From: CBDBJK01 sp965206395
GTDB lineage: Bacteria > Chloroflexota > Dehalococcoidia > Lucifugimonadales > CATOSD01
NCBI GenBank assembly: GCA_965206395.1
Contig: CBDBJK010000038.1
Coordinates: 372,001 to 436,000 of the forward strand
Direction: 5' to 3'
Length of the DNA: 64,000 nt
Shown: piece after piece, positions 9,132 through 18,920 of the stretch
Numbering within the stretch: position 1 is the first letter of the stretch
Layout: the number at the start of each line of letters is the position of its first letter
Translations under genes and position numbers: made by a program
Notes under the pieces: generated by a model
Database searches by the model: none
Told to the model about the DNA's origin: nothing
Seen by the model: the letters and a program-made list of their open reading frames with translations, nothing else

Positions 9132-9431
9132 ATGGACAAACTCTACCCTGCATTCATGTTCAGCGAGCGTCTTGGTGGAGGGCAGGAGCATCACATTATA
9201 GACATCGCAAGTGAGTATGATGTAGAGCTGAGGTACTGGCAGTTTGGTCCCTCTCACCTCTACGTGTTCAAAGTGCCATGGAACGGGCAGCCCTCCGGCA
9301 ACCTGGATGAACCCATCTACGAGGCCCTACAGAAAAGGAGATTGTCACGGTTTGACCTGGGGTACGCCTCTGACTACGAGTGGGGTGTCTACAGTCAGGA
9401 AGTGCTCTACTGGCCTGAGCCAGAACGGTAA
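9132..9431 (+). CDS. Small hypothetical protein (99 aa)
   Basis: The ATG at 9132 sits behind GGAGGG, six bases after the AbrB-like gene. The protein is rich in aromatics (YWQF, YVFKVPWNGQP, WPEPER). The family is not recognised. The spacing argues for co-transcription with its neighbours. Confidence 0.55.
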   Translation: MDKLYPAFMFSERLGGGQEHHIIDIASEYDVELRYWQFGPSHLYVFKVPWNGQPSGNLDEPIYEALQKRRLSRFDLGYASDYEWGVYSQEVLYWPEPER

Positions 9432-9462
9432 GAGATTCCGGGCGCATTGATGGTGATCAGGA

Positions 9463-9777
9463 ATGACGCACTACTCCAAATCATTGCCATATACCAGACA
9501 GAGCAACCCTTTCGCGATGAGCAGGCGCGAACTCAACTGGCTCCGTACTCAGGAGCTGTCTCCTGAGCTTGTCGAAGCGGTATACGAGAGGTTCCACGAG
9601 GCGTTCGATACCGACGATAGCCGCGACCACGGGGAGTTCCTCAGGATGCTCTCCAAGTATCAGGCAGGAAGCAGCGACTACCGCAGGGGAATGGACAGGG
9701 CCATGACCGCACTGACAGGCTACCGGCTTATTTCGATCATGAAGCTTGCCAGCGGCATACCTGAAGAGGATCTCTAG
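9463..9777 (+). CDS. Small hypothetical protein (104 aa)
   Basis: The protein starts MTHYSKSLPYTRQSNPF and is helical and charged after residue 20, with ELNWLRTQELSPELVEAVYE. The family is not recognised. It is the last intact member of the small-gene run; the genes just downstream are frameshifted. Confidence 0.5.
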   Translation: MTHYSKSLPYTRQSNPFAMSRRELNWLRTQELSPELVEAVYERFHEAFDTDDSRDHGEFLRMLSKYQAGSSDYRRGMDRAMTALTGYRLISIMKLASGIPEEDL

Positions 9778-9786
9778 TGGGAGGCG

Positions 9787-10062
9787 ATGATGCTTGACTC
9801 TTTATTTTCTGAACCACCCTGGTAGCGAGCTTTTCTCAGGGTATGGAATCACCGCCGATGGCCATAACAGGGCGCACCTTTACGGCATCATCATGGTTGA
9901 CCGCCTCATCCTGTCAAGAAGGAGTGGCTTCAGGAAGTATATGACGCCTTTGGCGAGCTTTCCCTCTACCTGATGACTCCCTCAGAGGAGAAGGGACTAC
10001 TCAGCCAGCTCTGCATCAGAGAAGACAGCATCCAGCACGTGAAGAGAGGCATGATCCCATAG
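9787..10062 (+). pseudogene. Frameshifted small gene of unknown function
   Basis: Coding-like sequence runs through three frames: MMLDS, then YFLNHPGSELFSGYGITADG, then KKEWLQEVYDAFGELSLYLM...KRGMIP-stop. At least two indels are needed to join them into about 90 residues. The family is not recognised. Decay begins here and continues downstream. Confidence 0.45.
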
Positions 10063-10139
10063 TCTCCTACCCCGGGCTGCAGTCAGAGAGTACAGCCTCA
10101 TACCACCAAGGGCAAAGCTTGAGGCATGGTGGGATTCTG

Positions 10140-10405
10140 AGTCGAGTTTGTGAAAGAGTCGCTTCTATCAGGAGACGAAGTTGTTCAGGCTGATAAGGGC
10201 GTCATACGGTTACTAGACCACGGCACCTGAACACCGTGAGTACTGCATAATAGAGGGATGGGGAAGCTCTGTAGGCACAACGCGGGAGATAGCCGATTTC
10301 ATTCAGAGCAGACTGGGCATCTTGGACTTCACGCTGGAGCTTTACGACCCGATCAGCGAGCCATACAGGAACATACGCATGGAGTTCGGTGACACATCCG
10401 AGTAG
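10140..10405 (+). pseudogene. Frameshifted small gene of unknown function
   Basis: Two adjacent frames join near 10222: EFVKESLLSGDEVVQADKGV...LLDHGT and PEHREYCIIEGWGSSVG...MEFGDTSE-stop. The first frame stops exactly where the second starts to look coding, as expected for one indel. No start codon fits the second part alone. The family is not recognised. Confidence 0.45.
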
Positions 10406-10433
10406 CTCGTCTTGATGACATGATTTCCCTCGT

Positions 10434-11273
10434 GTGTGCCATGTAACTCAAGGGGTGGTTTGTAGGACAGAGTATCATGGATCGAGAAGTCACGAAGATG
10501 TCGAGCGCATCAGGAAAGAGGTGGAGGAACTCACTGGAAAAGGCTACTTGTTAGTGCCAGACTCCAGCATCGAGGAGTATATAGACGCCACTATAGAATT
10601 AGCGAGAACCAATGAGCCTCATCACACAGTCCGCTATGCCCCTCGCTACCAAGAAGACCTCCCCCACATTCTTGGTTACGAGGCGGGCCATGTCCTGAGA
10701 TTCTATCGAGCCCCGGAGGAATGGCAAATGTTTCCAAAGATCACAGACGAACACCGGGAAAGAGTTCGCTATGAACTGGGGGATTATCTGCTGAAGCTGG
10801 CAAGAAAGGGTATGCCACCCGAAGGAATGGACGATCTTCTGAAAGTGTGGCATGAGGGTACGGTCCGACAGATCTCGAACACGGCGGTTGATATGCGCAT
10901 CGAGCGCTGGCTCCATGAAGATTACGATGGCCTTCGGCCAGTGCAGAGACGGATGCTCAGGAGACAGACAAAGGAGAACGCTAGGGGGCTTCACCGTATG
11001 GTCAAGTCGTTCACTCCTGAGAAGGTCTACCATGCAAGCACTACCATGAACTCGGCTTTCGCTTCATATCTGGGTTGGCTTCTGCGAGACAGAAAGCTCA
11101 GGCAACCTTACTTGAAGACTCCCCACTGTGAGGCTGGTGAAGGACTGGCAAAACTCGTCTGGGAAACAGAAGATGAGGGGCACAACAGGATATCGAGACA
11201 ATCAACCTGTGGGCTGAGCGGTTTGGGATTGCCCAGTGGTTTGGGTGGACTTACATATTGTAAGCTATGCGTT
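10434..11273 (+). pseudogene. Metalloprotease-like hypothetical protein, frameshifted near its end
   Basis: The frame runs from a GTG at 10434 with DLPHILGYEAGHVLRFYRAP, AVDMRIERWLHEDYDGL and TTMNSAFASYLGWLL. YEAGH resembles an HExxH zinc motif whose first His has become Tyr, so zinc peptidase activity is doubtful. After about residue 245 the frame loses character, while an adjacent frame continues DIETINLWAERFGIAQWFGW to a stop at 11273. One indel near 11180 explains this. The family relation is a guess from the motif only. Confidence 0.5.
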
Positions 11274-11448
11274 ACTCACTGGAGGCGTGTTGTTATGATA
11301 TGATTTTGTCAATGGCACATCGTATGGGTAGTGGAGCAGTTTTGGTAACCTCTACCCATCGCTGAACTGATCCGAAATGTGGCTGGCAAATATAAGGCTT
11401 GGCCTCAAGAGGGACATGCGCTCACCACCTGAAAAGAAGGCTATATTC

Positions 11449-12191
11449 ATGGAAAAGCCAATGCCAATACTGGAAGTGACTGAGCTCCTGCGGAAATGCT
11501 ACATCTCCGCTGAAGAGTCATCCCGAGGACTACTAGCAACCGACTACCTCGATAAGGGAGAGGGATTCATAACCGAGCTCTTCCACGGGCGTCTACGTGC
11601 TGCCGTGAGCGAAGCCAATAAGAATGGCCTGATTAAAACGGCCTTCATAAATGATCTTGGTCACCGTTTTCCGGATCTGCGGCGCTCAAGTGATCTGAAC
11701 CTCATTGCAACGGGAATCAGAGCAAGTACAACATTGCATCCACGAGAAGTCGAAGCCAAGACCGGCGGTGATTTTGGCATCGTTCTCGTTCGTCCCAGCA
11801 TTTCGGAATCCAGGTACAACCAGTATGTCTTGAAAATCAACAGAAATTATCAACGTGGCCTTCTGTGCCAGGCCAAGTTGAAAAGACGCCGAGTAGGCGC
11901 AGATCCGCCCATTGGGGGTCATTAACCCCTAATCAAAAGATAGTCCTTCCGCAGCGCGTGAGTTATCTTTCGCTGATCTTATATGAATACGAGGGTATCG
12001 AGCGGCATTCGTTGGCCCCGTTCCGCTGGCAAATGTGCAATGAAGCGACGATAGAGCAGATCAAGGGTTGGTTGGAGTCCGGCGTGTTTCCCAATCTTAA
12101 AACCTCTGGCGAAATCATCAAGTTGTTGGGCAATGACCGTATTGGAACAGACAACAAAGAGATCATAAAAAATACATCGGCCCAAAAGTGA
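11449..12191 (+). pseudogene. PD-(D/E)xK-like nuclease (Q-x-K type), frameshifted
   Basis: From MEKPMPILEVTELLRKC at 11449 the protein shows VEAKTGGDFGIVLV, followed by GLLCQAKLKRR about 30 residues later. The spacing of Asp and Q-x-K fits a restriction-endonuclease-like core. The first frame stops at 11925, but the neighbouring frame carries on with GSLTPNQKIVLPQRVSYLSL and ends at 12191, so an indel lies near 11890. The gene sits just upstream of a SIR2-like gene in a decayed defence-type region. Exact family unknown. Confidence 0.55.
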
Positions 12192-12496
12192 GACCCACGT
12201 TAATCATCGAGATTGGTTGGCCTCCAGGAAAGGCCCAGTTCCGAGATACGAGTCTCTAGCCGACATCCACAACCCGTGCGGCAGAAACTCCAAAACCTCC
12301 TCGGTGGTTGACTCAGTCCTGCAACGTTGGGCAATACGTGAGTTTTCATTGAGTAGGGCCAGTTAACGAACCGTTGCAGCGGATGTGCGGGAATGTGTTG
12401 CTTTGATGTAGCGTAATCAACATGGTCGAGCGTATGCCATACAGAACAACAATGCAAGGGATTAAAACCTCTCATTAGGCGACACGAGTACCAACA
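12192..12496. other. Intergenic stretch before the SIR2-like gene
   Basis: About 300 bases with only short interrupted frames. No gene or regulatory element was recognised. Confidence 0.4.
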
Positions 12497-13585
12497 TTGC
12501 CTGTCTCGCATAATATCCTCGAGGAAAATCTATCGCCGTCCGTGCCAGGAACGGAGCACCTTTGCTTCCTAGCTGGTGCGAGGATCTCTTACGATCTTGC
12601 TTCCACTCACGACGTGATTGAGGCGCTCTTGAGGGTTCTGCTTTCGTTACTGGGCGAGCGCAAAGCAGCGGTTGTTGCGAAGCGTCTCCTTAGCCAGAGT
12701 ATAGGGGGCCTCAAGGTAGAAAATCCAATACGCTTTGAGTACCTCCTCCAACTGGTCAAGGACTACTTCCAGACGAGCTTCCTGTTTTTAAAGCACCTGT
12801 ATGACACCCAACAACCTCCCAACTCATACCACGTCACGCTTGCGCAGATTACACAGCAAAACGAGCATGTAGTATTCACTACCAACTTCGACCGCCAGAT
12901 CGAGAGGGCAGTTCAAGGCTCAAGCAATACGGGCATGCCATTGAGGCCAGCCTTCAGGGACAGGGACTTTCTCGACGTAGTTGCTGTCGACACGGTACGC
13001 GGTATCCTGAAGCTCCCCGGCTCAGTACATGACGTGAGAACGCTGGGGGCCACATTCGACACCACCACGCTGAGCGGGCATCAAGAAAAGCGACGCGCTC
13101 TTGAGATGGGCCTTCATCAGGGATCACTCTGTGTAATCGGCTATAGCGGAGGTGATGACACCAACGTCATCCCAACACTTCTTGAGACCCCTGCTTTTGA
13201 TCACTCGGTGTACTGGTTTCTCCATAACCCATCCAGAGAACCAACAGCCTATCGGTTTGACCGCCCTAATGAGATTCCAGATACGCTCAGGCAGACAACT
13301 GTCTATCAGATCCTCGAGAGGATGGTCAACAAACGTATGCGGAAAGCAGAGAGGGTCGTTTTGTTAGTGGGGCGTACTGAAGACACCATTGAGCGGTTCC
13401 TCGCCCTGAGGCGCATAGCGTTTTTGCACGGCACCGGCGGGCGGCCGCCATCGCTGGAGGAAACGCAGTAGGTTATTGAGAGTCACTGGTACAAGAGGCA
13501 GGGCGAGCATAGAGATATCCTTGCGATAATGACGGGAATCGTGCTGTCCTACATCGTTGGCAAGGAGAATGTGCAGTTAACTTAA
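12497..13585 (+). pseudogene. SIR2-like domain protein with damaged motifs and an internal stop
   Basis: SIR2_2-type landmarks appear in order: FLAGARISYDLAS near residue 27, VVFTTNFDRQIERAV, GILKLPGSVHD, LGATFDTTTLSG and LCVIGYSGGDD. Defence SIR2 proteins hydrolyse NAD to abort phage infection. Here the usual GAGIS is GARIS and the usual KLHGS is KLPGS, so the NAD-contacting Gly and the catalytic His are gone. A TAG at 13469 interrupts the frame, which then stays open as VIESHWYKRQGEHRDILAIM to the TAA at 13585. The start is unclear (TTG at 12497). Confidence 0.75.
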
Positions 13586-13867
13586 TCTTAGGACCAAGGT
13601 CAGGTATGTAAAGAGATATTGGAGCGTATTCGATCTGGACATCGCTGCCTGGGTAAATCGATTATTCACGGATGGGTGAGTGCCAAATGAAACCCAGTTT
13701 CGTGTCTGGGGAGGAGCTAACTGCGAGGCCAACGGCTGATCTTGAGCTGACGTTCGCCTCCTGTACTTGCGAAATCGTGCCGACGAACTTTGTTGTTGTC
13801 ATGCGTTATCCTTTTCTGGTCGGGTTTCAGCAGATGTATGCAGTCGGTGTTCAATTCTCGCGAACCT
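13586..13867. other. Intergenic stretch between convergent pseudogenes
   Basis: A plus-strand frame starting at 13672 or 13678 crosses this stretch but runs on into the antisense of the WD40 gene. I do not call it a gene. Nothing else was recognised. Confidence 0.4.
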
Positions 13868-14693
13868 TCAGTCACCTGACTCTAAATGAAAAAAGTGCAT
13901 ATAATCTCTATTGGGCCCAGCCCAAATCCGACCCGAAGGATGGGTTATCAAGTATTCGGGTGCTGCGGGTAGCCATGCAATGGGTCCACCATTAGAGGCC
14001 AACTCTATAACAGTTTCAGCCTCATGGGCCACAGCCCTGAACGGCAAATCGGAGCAATTGCCTATTATTGTTTTGATATCACCGCGACCGTGAATTAGCT
14101 CCAGGCACTCACCAGTGTCAACATCCCACACACGCATAGTGTCATCGGAGGCACTACTCACTATATTCTGTCCATTGTTTGAGAATGTCACGTCCGTAAC
14201 TGTAGACCCGTGACTGCACACTGTTACTTCTTGATTCTCAACGTTCCACACAGAGAAGATTTTATCTGAAGACATGCTGGCAATTCGATTCCCACTGGGA
14301 GAGACCACTATTCTAGAAGGCACACCCACACTAATAGGCATAGCCAAATGCTTGGTGCTATCCGCGTCCCACATACGTAACGTATTATCCGAGGAGCCGC
14401 TGAAGATCCGTTGCCCATCGGGCGAAAAACTTACAGCAGTCACTTTCCCCTCATGTCCTCTGAAAACGAATAATCTGTGCCAATCCGCCGTGGAGTATAT
14501 ATGCGCTGTAGCATCATCCAGGCCTAGGACAAGCCGTTTCCGATCAGACGATATGCTTACACATAACACTTTTGCTTTGTGCCCTCTCCCAAGAGCAACC
14601 AAACGTCCTCTCTCTGCCTCCCAAATCCTCAGGCTGCTGTCGAGAAGGTGCGTAGTGATTATGTACGATGCATCCTCGGTAAGAACTATACTA

Positions 14694-15942
14694 GTGGTCC
14701 AACATCATTGAAATGAATACCATGATAGTCATTGTTCCTCTTGGGGGTTCAATCGTAACGTTGAACCGAGGAGGAACCATGATGTCTACCAAGAAGTACC
14801 GTATCAGACTGACTACCGACGAACAACAGGAACTCAACGCCTTGGTCTCACGCGGTCGGGCTGCGGCGTACAAACAGACCCATGCGCGCATTCTGCTGAT
14901 GAGCGATGAGTCACGCTCGGACGGGGGAATGAAGGACGCGGACATCACCAGCGCGCTCGGTGTGGGACAGTCAACGGTCGAGCGAATACGCAAGCGCTGT
15001 GTGGAGGAGGGGGTCGAGTCTGCGCTGAATCGCAAAAAGCAACTGCGTCGGCGTCAAAAGAGACTGGACGGCGAAGGTGAAGCACGGTTGATAGCGATGG
15101 CCTGCGGGGAACCGCCGGAGGGGCGTGCCAGTTGGACCCTGAAGCTGTTGGCTGACCAGTTGGTCGAGTGTGAGATAGTCGGGACCATTAGCACCGAGAC
15201 GGTTCGCCAGGCGCTTAAAAAAAAACGAACTGAAGCCGTGGCTGAAGCAGAGTTGGTGCATCCCGCCCGGTCAGAGCGCGGAGTTTGTGTGCGCGATGGA
15301 AGACGTGATGGAAGACGTACTGGAGGTCTACCAACGGCCGTACGATGGGAATGAGGTTCTGGTGTGCATGGATGAGACGAGCAAACAGCAAGTCAAGGAG
15401 ACGCGAGTGCCGCGTCCCGCAGCGCCCGGCTTATCGGCGGCATACGACTACGAATACGAGCGCAATGGAGTGAGCAGCCTGTTCATGCTGTTTGCACCGT
15501 TGGACGGATGGCGCCGAGTCGAGGTCAGAGAGCGTCGCACGAAGGTGGACTGGGCGCATGTGATAAAGAAACTGGTCGACGAGGACTACCCTGACAGAGA
15601 CCGGATCGTGCTGGTAATGGACAATCTCAACACTCACAAGCTGTCCTCGCTATACGAGGCATTCGAGCCTGCTGAGGCGAGGCGTATAGCTGAGCGACTG
15701 GAGATACACTACACTCCCAAACACGGGAGTTGGTTGAATATGGCGGAGATAGAGATCGGTGTGCTGGCTCGACAGTGCCTGGACCGACGGATTGCCAATC
15801 AAGACATCCTGCGCGGCGAGGTCAATGCTTGGCAGAATCAACGCAACCGGGATGTGATACGAGTGGATTGGCGCTTCACTACCGAGGATGCGCGCATCAA
15901 GCTAAAGTCACTCTACCCATCAATACAAAAACGTTGAACCAC
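14694..15942 (+). mobile_element. IS630-family element, copy 2 (1249 bp)
   Basis: The ends are GTGGTCCAACA (left) and, reversed, GTGGTTCAACG (right), flanked by TA at 14692-14693 and 15943-15944. It is nearly identical to copy 1 in opposite orientation, and it interrupts the WD40 gene. Confidence 0.95.
14779..15937 (+). CDS. IS630 transposase, copy 2, frame change at A9
   Basis: The layout matches copy 1: start ATG at 14779 behind GAGGAGG, nine A residues at 15217-15225 where the frame must change, and DDE residues in MDETSK, MDNLNTH and NMAEIEIG. It differs from copy 1 by few bases, for example Asp instead of Asn in the antisense of the HTH linker, indicating recent transposition. Confidence 0.85.
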
Positions 15943-16232
15943 TAGTGGCGCCATGTTCTTTATCACGGAATAGCGACTTTATGATCTGACCACTTTCGCC
16001 ATCCCACAAGAAGACCTCTCTTTGGGTTGCTGATTTCAAGAAAACTTATCTGTCAATGCCGACCATATGCCGACCATCACAGGAAAACCGTGCCAAGCCT
16101 ACGTCGACTTTGTGACCGCGCAAAACGCTAGGTTGATGCTCTCTAATGGTCTCCCAAATGCGCACAGTCATATCGTCAGACCCACTGACTATTCGTCCTT
16201 CATCCGGTGAGTAACTAGGTTGTGTTGACATT

Positions 16233-17004
16233 TCATCTGAGCCATATGAGAGCACCGACGAAGTTCAAGAATCCCAGGAAACGCGATGACAGCTTGTCAA
16301 AGCGAGAGAAGATATGCCGGTAGTGCTTGATCTTGTTGATGAAACACTCCACAAGGTGGCGCTCTCGGTAAAGGTACTCATCATACTCTCGTGGCGTCTT
16401 TCGATTTGACCGAGGTGGAATCACAGGTAACGCGCCCCTGCCCAGGATGCATTGGAGAAAATCCATCGAATCGTATCCCTTATCAGCAATCACATGCTCG
16501 GTTTCGAAATCAGCTATCAATGCCTGTGCCTGGGTGATGTCGTGACGTTGACCTGCTGTGAGCTCAAAGCGCAACGGGTTGCCCAATCCATCCACGCTCA
16601 CGTGGATCTTGGTACTGAACCCGCCTCGGCTCCGGCCAAGAGCTTGGGCCGATTGGCCACCGTTTTTTTGGAGGCTCCAGCAGCACAGGGATGAGCGCGA
16701 ACCACAGTGCTATCACAGTGCTATCAATGATGACATGCTCCATATCGGGGTCTTGCACAAAATGCTGATGCATTCGTTCCCATACACCCTTTTCACACCA
16801 GCGTGCGAAGCGCTTATATACGCTGTTCCAGTGACCGTAGTGCTCAGGCAGCAGTCTCCAAGGAGCACCACTTCGTGCCATCCACAGGATGGCCTCGACG
16901 TAGCGCCTGCAATCGTCCTCCTCTCCAACGTAGAGGTCTGGGCATGAGCGCAGAAATTCAAGGATTTTCGACCATTGTTCATTGCGTAATTCAGTCGTTG
17001 ACAT
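16233..17004 (-). pseudogene. IS5-type transposase, copy 1, disrupted by a tandem repeat
   Basis: The N-terminal part (MSTTELRNEQWSKIL, then WRLLPEHYGHWNSVYKRFAR) leads to HVIIDSTV, which holds the first catalytic Asp. Two 11-bp units at 16705-16726 shift the frame so that the true continuation VRAHPCAAGASKK is lost. The second half, in another frame after an A7 run, has GRSRGGFSTK, ADKGYD (second Asp) and RERHLVECFINKIKHYRHIF (Glu). A single repeat unit plus a -1 shift at A7 would restore a full IS427-group transposase. Confidence 0.85.
16705..16726. repeat. 11-bp tandem repeat, 2 units
   Basis: On the transposase strand the unit is TGATAGCACTG, repeated twice directly at the codons for the catalytic IIDSTV motif. 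The equivalent sites have three units at 21550-21582 and four at 27274-27317. Confidence 0.97.
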
Positions 17005-17425
17005 GTATCCATTATGCACCAAATGTCAACACAACCTAACACATCGAACCTGATTTGTGTGACCTCGTAGAACCGCGTGTTGTCTGCCACTCTTGGCTTC
17101 CCAGATGACGACCGCACAATCTGACTCGAGGATAAATTGCTCGAAGCAGCCGGTGCCACCAACGATATAGTCCCCTTTAGGCGAGAAACTGACACTGTTA
17201 ATGGAGTCGTCTTTAGTTGCTCGCAGAACCAGAAGCTCCTTCCCGCTTTGAACATCTCGAATTTGAACTTCTCGGTTCCGTTCCTCAACGCCGACAATCA
17301 TGAAACCATCTGGTGAATACCCGACACTTAAGACCTTATTTTCTGTGTGATGCACCGAAGTTTCTTGTCCGGTGTTCGCATCCCAGATCCGAATCGTTTT
17401 GTCCATAGAGCCACTTAAGATCTAG

Positions 17426-18627
17426 GGAACCTCTGAACAACTCGGCGCAAGCGTGGATGGGCAGAGTTGTTCCGTTCTTTGGAGATGTTCAGGCATCTTT
17501 GTGACGTTCCAGGTCGTGGTTGAGGCGTTCAGACCGTGTCTGTTGTGGCCTCGAAGCGGCTTTTCGGAGCCATCGCGGCTCCCCGGCCGTGATTTGCTCA
17601 CTGCGCCCCTCTCATGCCGCCAGACGGCGCTCTGCCGTCATCAAGTTGGCCAGCCCCAGTAGCAATGCCAGCCGTTGCGCGTTCTTAGCCAACCCTCGGT
17701 AGCGCACCTTGGCGTAGCCAAAGCGCCGCTTCACGTACAGGAACGGATGCTCCACTTTCGCTCTGACCGACGCTTTGCGCTTCTCCGCCAACGCCTCGTG
17801 GCTGCCAGGCTCCAGGTGCCGTCGCCGGCCGGGCCTCATCGCCACTCGCCACTCCACATCCAACTCTCGATTCTCCAACCGCTTGTCCACTCCCTGATAC
17901 CCCGCATCCCCCCACACTCGTTTCTCTCCACCGTGCAGCAATCGGTGCGCTTCTGTCACATCATGCACGTCAGCTGGCGTCGTAGTCATGCTGTGTACCA
18001 CTCCCGTCTCAGCGTCAGCGCCTACGTGTACTTTCATCCCGAAGCGCCACTCGTTCCCCTTCTTCGTCTGGTGCATCTCAGGGTCTCGCTCACCCGCACG
18101 ATTCTTCGTCGATGACGGCGCCTCTATGATGCTCGCGTCCACGATCGTCCCCTCCCGAAGCCGCAGTCCCTGGGACTCCAGATGACGGTTTATCTCCTCG
18201 AACAGACTCTGCCCCAACTCATGCTCTTCCAGCAGATGGCGGAAGTTCAGAATCGTCGTCTCGTCCGGCAGCGGGCCCGACAGCTTCAACCCTACGAACC
18301 GTCTCACCGACTCGACCTCGTAGAGCATGTCCTCCATACCAGGATCGCTCAAGTTGTAGAACAACTGCACGCAGTGTATCCGCACCATCGCCGACAACTC
18401 ATATGGTCGACGGCCTCGGCCCGCCTTGGGATAGAACGGACGGATGCGCTCTTCCATCTGTTCCCACGGGATCAGAGCATCCATGCGCTCCAGGAATATC
18501 TCCCGGCGGGTCTTGCGCTTCTTGCTCTCGTATTCCAAGTCCGCAAATGTTGGCTGGTCCATCAATTATCTCCCCGAACACAGTGCTATTCTCTATGCTA
18601 CTATGCCCAGACTTGTTCAGAGTATCC
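17426..18627 (-). mobile_element. IS5-family element, IS5/IS1106-like (about 1.2 kb)
   Basis: Imperfect ends GGAACCTCTGAACAA (left) and, reversed, GGATACTCTGAACAA (right) bound a full-length transposase gene. TAG follows or precedes each end (17423-17425, 18629-18631), in line with the YTAR-type target of IS5. It lies inside the WD40 gene, whose frame continues on both sides. Confidence 0.88.
17612..18565 (-). CDS. IS5-family transposase (317 aa, apparently intact)
   Basis: The protein starts MMDQPTFADLEYESKKRKTR, with the DUF772-type N-terminal region (GRGRRPYELSAMVRIHCVQL). The DDE set is visible: TIVDASIIEAPSST, VWGDAGYQG and RAKVEHPFLYVKRRFGYAKV. Length and motif spacing are normal for the IS5/IS1106 group. 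No frameshift or stop is seen, so it may be active, unlike the other IS5-type elements here. Confidence 0.93.
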   Translation of the reverse strand: MMDQPTFADLEYESKKRKTRREIFLERMDALIPWEQMEERIRPFYPKAGRGRRPYELSAMVRIHCVQLFYNLSDPGMEDMLYEVESVRRFVGLKLSGPLPDETTILNFRHLLEEHELGQSLFEEINRHLESQGLRLREGTIVDASIIEAPSSTKNRAGERDPEMHQTKKGNEWRFGMKVHVGADAETGVVHSMTTTPADVHDVTEAHRLLHGGEKRVWGDAGYQGVDKRLENRELDVEWRVAMRPGRRRHLEPGSHEALAEKRKASVRAKVEHPFLYVKRRFGYAKVRYRGLAKNAQRLALLLGLANLMTAERRLAA

Positions 18628-18920
18628 ATAGTTCTCATCAGGAGAAGCAACCACACTTGTCACGGAAGCTTCGTGACCATCCAGCACCATCAGTTCCTTA
18701 TTGTTCTAGCATCCCAAACTCGGATCGTATTGTCCCGCGAAGCACTTAATATTCGCCGTCCATCCTCTGTGTAGTATGCGTCATTCACTTCATCCTCATG
18801 TCCCTCAAGCACCGCCATTTCCTGAACCATTGTTCAGGTTCAAGCAGACTCTTCAGAGCGTCTAACAAAACCTAATAAAAGGGGTTAGAATCTGGACATT
18901 CTCTGGAGGAGGATGACCTA

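Larger units (their letters stand above)
16218..17036 (-). mobile_element. IS5-type element with 11-bp repeat, copy 1 (819 bp, 2 repeat units)
   Basis: Perfect 16-bp terminal inverted repeats GGTTGTGTTGACATTT / AAATGTCAACACAACC are flanked by TA on both sides. It inserts into the WD40 gene. It is the shortest of three otherwise matching copies (819, 830 and 841 bp), the difference being the number of 11-bp units at the catalytic Asp codon. Confidence 0.93.
13868..18840 (-). pseudogene. WD40-repeat protein gene broken by three IS elements
   Basis: Four minus-strand segments (18840-18628, 17425-17037, 16217-15945, 14693-13868) form one WD40 gene. Typical blades include VLEGHEDEVNDAYYTEDGRR, ILSGSMDKTIRIWDANTG, SYSPDEGRIVSGSDDMTVRI and AVSFSPDGQRIFSGSSDNTL. 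The frame is restored exactly across the IS5-type copy (RCVSYSPD) and the IS630 copy (HGATSIVLT) once one TA is removed, and nearly so across the IS5 element at 17426-18627. There is also a frameshift near 18695 and a TAA in frame near 16045. About 575 residues remain. The N-terminus may be truncated by the IS at 18856, so a partner domain may be missing. Confidence 0.88.

Noticed and set aside
13672..13995. 107-codon plus-strand frame at the end of the WD40 gene
   Set aside because: Its second half is antisense to WD40 coding sequence and no family is recognisable; kept only as part of a gap note.
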